Below are positions 59,898 through 64,000 of a stretch of DNA of 64,000 nucleotides, piece by piece (the first letter of the stretch is position 1; the number at the start of each line of letters is the position of its first letter). The position numbers and the translations under genes are program-made. The notes under the pieces were generated by a model that was not told the origin of the DNA, made no database searches, and was given only the letters and a program-made list of their open reading frames with translations. The stretch comes from Psettodes erumei (Eukaryota; Chordata; Actinopteri; Pleuronectiformes; Psettodidae), in the NCBI GenBank assembly GCA_016785225.1, contig JAFBJZ010000856.1, positions 919,501-983,500 of the forward strand. Direction: 5' to 3'.

Positions 59898-61008
59898 ATG
59901 GCCGTGAAGACTTTGGTTGTGGCCTGCACTCTCCTCTTGGGAATGTGCATCATCACGAGTGGCAAACCAACTGAAATAACACATGCCTACTGCAAGATTG
60001 TCTGGTAAGAATAAATCTTTCTGTGGTTGAGTTTAGTTTTTTGTTTAGTTTTCTAGTGTTCCACGCACCGAGACCACGGAGGGAATATAAAACCGAATAA
60101 ATTAAGGCCATATGTTCTTTACAGAGAGGTATAGACAAATAGACAGATAGATACTTATCTGTTTTACTCGTTTTTTTCCAAGGTTGCTTGGAGTGCCATG
60201 TAATCAAGTTAACATGGCCATCGTGACTCAGATTAAAGCCATGGGCTCATACAAGGTGAGATGGTTGTTAAAGATGAATTTTATATTAGCACCAATTTAT
60301 TTTAATGACTGAAATTTCTGTTTTGTGGTTCATACCAATTTACAAAATGCTTTTTTTTGGATGTCCATTCCAGCTTGGCTCAGTGACCCCGGTCCTAATT
60401 CAGGCCAACCACACTTCCACAGTCAGTCAGGTTGAGAGTGTCAACTTCACTTTGATCCCCACATCAATGGGCCTGGGCTGCCATTTAGACGTAAGAGATA
60501 GATTTCTGCACCTCATTCATTTTAATCATCATTTTTAAAGTGTTATTAAGAAATAAAAGAAAAGTATCATTAAAAGATGGCTCATTGCATAAACTTCATT
60601 CCATGAAGAATGAACCTGTTTTGTTTTTTTGCTGCTCAGGGTTCATCTATGTCCGCATTCTGGTACAGTCTGTTTGATAACGGCACCAATTACTGTAACC
60701 TCCAGAATGTAATACAAGGTAAGTTCTTAAGCATTGAATCAGTAATAATATTCTTGACTTTATTTTGAAATTTATAAAATTAAAGTGTTAGGCAATATGG
60801 CAACATTCTTACATGTGAGGGAAACCTTGAAGTCAGAATCCAATCTGAATATTATGGAGCACCATTGCTGTGTGTATAGAGTAGTCTGTATTTGCCTAAC
60901 TTTGTGATTCCTGTCTGTACAGGAAGTGGACTTACCACAGCTCCAGGCTTTGTGGAGTTCACTAACGAGTGGCTCTGCCTTGGATATGGACTCTCTGCAT
61001 GCAAATGA
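59898..61008 (+). CDS. Small secreted six-cysteine glycoprotein, family not recognised
   Basis: I do not recognise this family. Exons are 59898-60004, 60183-60255, 60374-60490, 60640-60718 and 60923-61008, all GT-AG and frame-consistent, giving 153 aa. Residues 1-22 (MAVKTLVVACTLLLGMCIIT...) form a clear signal peptide. The mature chain of about 130 aa has six Cys, in YCK, PCN, GCH, YCN, LCL and ACK, suggesting three disulfides. It has three N-X-T sequons (NHT, NFT, NGT) and no membrane span. The TATA box at 59820 and the poly(A) signal at 61085 bracket a compact gene. A diverged paralogue lies tail-to-tail at 62919-63454 with the same exon phases, which confirms the exon model. The structure suggests a secreted effector, carrier or inhibitor, but nothing in the sequence shows which. 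Confidence 0.88.
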
Positions 61009-61084
61009 TTCTGGAATCGCAAAAAAATGTGTCTTGTGATGGTTATTTTGATCGTGTCATACCATGAAGAGAATGGATTTACTC

Positions 61085-61090
61085 AATAAA
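61085..61090 (+). other. Poly(A) signal of the first secreted-protein gene
   Basis: AATAAA lies 76 nt past the stop codon. Confidence 0.8.
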
Positions 61091-62918
61091 AGCCATATTC
61101 ATGACTAACAGTGATGGGTACAGGAAGGTCTGTTCTGAGTTAACATGCTGTGCCTGTGTCATTGCTTTGGAGCCATCAGTTTGCTTGTGCAAGACATGGT
61201 GATACGTGATAGCGTGAAGCTGTAGAGCTGTTTAATGCTACAGTTATTGCTGCAGTTGATCAAATGTAATTAAGGTCTTTTGGTGAACTGAATTACAAGA
61301 TTAGAATTTAAGGATTATCTTTTTAAATGTATTCTTTTCATTGATATATTTGATGACTAATGCTGCAGCTGAAACATAGGAGTTAGAATTTTGCTTCAAT
61401 GACACGCTTCTCAAGGAAGTGACTTGCAGCTCTCAGTCAGGCAGACAGGAGAAGTTATTGTTTGACTTAATATTGGACTTTGAACAACATACAGTTGTTG
61501 TTGCCAGACAAGCTATAACAGTCCTTCTGGAACTTCCTTTACACACAGAATGGTGTTGACACCAAACAACGTGGAGCAAAAATGTGATGAGAGCAAAAAC
61601 TGGGCACCCAACTTTGGATTAGTCCACATATGGTATAAAATTCTTCAAAGCTTCAAGTTACAAAAAGGCCTAAAAAAAAAGTCAGTCTTAAAAATCTCAG
61701 GTGACTTTATTGGGTCAGGGTAGCAGAAATCGACTTATACCGCCATAATTTTTAGCAATTTTGGCTGTTAAACAGGGTCAGACAAAAGGCCCCGAGGACG
61801 ACTGTGATGTGATAATTCATACGAAAGCATGGTGCGTGACGCTCTGCTTTTGTCACACTGTTCACAAGACTCTGGAACACCAAAGCAATTATCCACGCCC
61901 CATTTTCATTGTGATCCCTCTTTTCCTTTAGCCTGGTGGCTATCCCAGCATCAGGAGGAAGTTGGTAATTCTTGTGCATTACAAAAACCATGAGTTATTA
62001 AAAAAGGTGAATATATACTGTATATACCACTCAGAATGACAATATATTCTGTCCTTTTTGCTCATTTTGAAATACCAATACTGACTGTCTTTAATAATGG
62101 TATCCATATTTCATGATGTCATTTCCTTGATGACAGAAGTAGGTTATAATGATTGAGGTTAAGTTTAACCTTTTAAACAGATGGCGGGGAGCCAGGATAT
62201 TTCGTGGGACTATGACACACCTGATTACAATAATTTTGTCTCCAAACATGTTATACAGGAGACACGTGTTTTAGAGCATCATCATAACACTGCTTACCCT
62301 TGTCATAGAGAATTAGTTCTACATTTTTGTCTGTGTGGGTTTTGGACTACATGTTTTCAGTTCACCTGATGTTTTTATCCTTTCACATGTACTTTTCATA
62401 TCTAATATATACTGAGTTATTTCTCAGTCCTCTTTGTACAGATTCATAGGTTGCTAGCCCTTTGGTGACTCATCTGGTTCTGACATGATTTATTGAATGT
62501 TACCAGTCACATGTTTTCCTTTGCTGTGCATTTCGTATTTCTTAAATTGACTTAAATTGAAGATTTCACAGAATATAAAACAGGGTTAAATTTGCAGCGT
62601 TATTCATGATGAACACATGGTTGTTTTTATTTCTCACTTTATTTAATTTAATACACGAATAAATGAATTACATTTTTTCCAGGAATTGAATATCACATTA
62701 AATAAGTCGAGTTGTGAAATCATGATATTTAATCCTGTTGAACAGGAACTCTTACATGTCACATGTATCAAAGACAAAAGAATGACTGAAGGTGTGCAAA
62801 AGAAGGGGGGCTGTCATGACACACATCAGCATGGATAGAAAGTTTGTCACACATTTCACAAAACATTCTGGAACAAATTCACTATAACCAAGCCATAATT
62901 GTACATATTGCCAGTATG
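61091..62918. other. Spacer between the two tail-to-tail secreted-protein genes
   Basis: AT-rich DNA with no supportable coding exon. It should contain the 3' UTR of the minus-strand copy; several TTTATT words (AATAAA on the minus strand) occur near 62.6 kb but none can be singled out. Confidence 0.5.
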
Positions 62919-63454
62919 TTAAGTTCTGCAGGTGGCTAATGCATAGCCAAGACAAGCCCATTCATTGGTCATCTCCATGAAGCCTGGTGCTAAGTTGAGG
63001 CCACTCGCTAAAACCAAAAGATTCATTCACAGAAGCAGATGAGAATCAGATTAATATACTCATTGACAGACAAACACACACACACAGTAGGAGCTTAATT
63101 TCAGAAGCTTATGTTGGTGTAATAACCCAGGCAAGCAGCACACATGACGAGATCATCTTTAATAGAAAACAATAATCACCTGACAGCAGGTTGAAGAGGT
63201 TGCAGTAGTTAAGGCCACCATCAAGGCGACTGGTGAATGTCAGAGAAGCAGACTGAGCCTGTTTCAAACAAACCAACACTTTTTATTTGCTATTCACTTG
63301 ATTTAGTTAAGGACTGGACATTTGAGTGACTCACAGACACACGGCAGCTGTCAGTCAGCACGGTGGAATGTAGACTGAACTCTATGCTCTCAACCTGCAG
63401 GTTATCTGGGGACGTGTGGTGGGCCTGGATAGACGTGTTGGTGGCTGAATCAAG
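62919..63454 (-). CDS. Second copy of the secreted six-cysteine protein, exons 3-5 only
   Basis: Three exons on the minus strand, 63454-63335, 63258-63180 and 63007-62919, match exons 3-5 of the gene at 59898. Their lengths are 120, 79 and 89 nt against 117, 79 and 86 nt, with the same intron phases, acceptors such as TGTTCCAG|CTTG, and a TAA stop. Translated pieces include SIQAHHTSPDNLQVESIEFS (first copy: LIQANHTSTVSQVESVNFT), GGLNYCNLFNLLS (first: NGTNYCNLQNVIQ) and LAPGFMEMTNEWACLGYALA (first: TAPGFVEFTNEWLCLGYGLS). All four Cys of this part are kept. There is no stop or frameshift, so it looks functional. Exons 1-2, with the signal peptide, are not seen before the window edge at 64000 and probably lie beyond it. 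Confidence 0.85.
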
Positions 63455-64000
63455 CTGGAACATATGCCAACACAGGTGTTTATAAAGGGTATGATTGAGT
63501 ACATGATCTTCAGCATCATCCTGTTTGTGCACACTAAAAACTTTTTGGCCAAAAGAATGTGGCCACACAAACAAAGTCTGCACCCAAATTTTAAATGTGA
63601 TTCTTGCATCTCGTCCCAAAGCCATGCCGCCATAGCAACTTCCATGCTTCTGAGAATATTTTCCACAAAAATTCTGGAACCCGGCTGGTAGGATTTGCTC
63701 CCTCTGAGCCACAAGAGAGTCAGTGAGGTCAACCACTGATATTTGGCCGTGGAAATTAATTCCAATTGTGTTGAAATGGGATGAGGACAGGGCTCCATTC
63801 AGGCCAGTTTTCCTCACAAAATTGGAAACCCATTTCTTTATAGCCTTGTATGCTGTAACATTATGATTTCACCTTGGGTGGGACAAAGGAACTGAACCCC
63901 AAATAGGGATAGGGGTGTCCACACACTTTGTTATCAGTGGAGATATTCAGGAAAAAACCTCTTGACAATTCTTTAGAAGGCACAATATCATAATATAACA
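63455..64000. other. Inferred intron 2 of the second secreted-protein copy, to the window edge
   Basis: No match to exons 1 or 2 of the sister gene is visible. Most of the stretch is a Tc1-derived MITE (63545-63935). The 5' part of the gene is therefore either beyond the window or lost. Confidence 0.6.
63545..63935 (-). mobile_element. Tc1-derived MITE with a transposase C-terminal relic
   Basis: The left end reads TGGCCAAAAGAATGTGGCC and the right end GGGTGTCCACACACTTTG, imperfect inverted versions of the fish Tc1-like terminus (GGGTGTCC...ACTTTTGGCC type). Between them the minus strand gives DLTDSLVAQREQI, LPAGFQNF and, after a frameshift, RSMEVAMAA, which match the C-terminal end of Tc1-like transposases (LTNALVAEWEQIP, RFQNL, RRVEAVIAA types). 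The catalytic core is absent, so the element is about 390 bp and non-autonomous. Confidence 0.75.

Noticed and set aside
63290..63817. A 175-codon open frame on the minus strand as one gene
   Set aside because: Its first two-thirds match the C-terminal relic of a Tc1-type transposase inside a MITE, and its last part is exon 3 of the secreted-protein paralogue. The donor GTGAGT after 63335 and the acceptor before 63454 show the true exon.
1..64000. tRNA, rRNA, CRISPR array or operon-type system
   Set aside because: None seen. The window is ordinary vertebrate nuclear DNA, and short tandem words such as the CAAGT repeats lack any spacer structure.

Overview
The window is nuclear DNA of a teleost fish, most likely a spiny-rayed (acanthomorph) species. 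The genes are vertebrate genes split by short GT-AG introns, intergenic DNA is AT-rich, and the repeats (Tc1-type MITE, hAT-like 'AAGTAAAAGTAC' element, AAGTC-rich element) are of kinds common in fish. No bacterial, organellar or RNA-gene content was seen. All exon maps were read by eye from splice sites, reading-frame continuity and recalled human proteins; no alignment was run.

Layout from left to right: a CCN1/CYR61-like matricellular gene (-, 1.63-3.32 kb); a 4.9 kb spacer; bcl10 (+, 8.27-9.60 kb); mcoln3 (+, 11.23-14.90 kb); ssx2ip (+, 17.09-20.92 kb, 5' UTR exon near 15.6 kb); gng5 (+, 21.61-22.64 kb); fuz with one uninterrupted coding exon (+, 24.93-26.24 kb); a gpt2-like alanine aminotransferase (+, 28.25-38.06 kb); a 13 kb gene desert with transposon relics and possible conserved non-coding elements; c1ql3 (+, 51.12-52.21 kb); pter (-, 53.94-56.29 kb); and two tail-to-tail copies of a small secreted six-cysteine protein that I do not recognise (+, 59.90-61.01 kb; -, 62.92 kb to beyond the window edge).

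The left block keeps the gene neighbourhood of human 1p22 (CYR61-BCL10-MCOLN-SSX2IP-GNG5). The c1ql3-pter pair keeps that of human 10p13. fuz and gpt2l, which lie on other human chromosomes, sit between them, so the window is a mosaic of ancestral linkage groups. The genes do not form one pathway: they cover matricellular signalling (ccn1l), NF-kB signalling (bcl10), endolysosomal cation release (mcoln3), centrosome and cilium biology (ssx2ip, fuz), G-protein signalling (gng5), amino-acid metabolism (gpt2l), synaptic adhesion (c1ql3) and N-acetyltaurine hydrolysis (pter).

The most novel item is the unrecognised secreted-protein pair at the right end. The second copy is spread over exons that an ORF scan does not join, and its intron 2 carries a Tc1-derived MITE.
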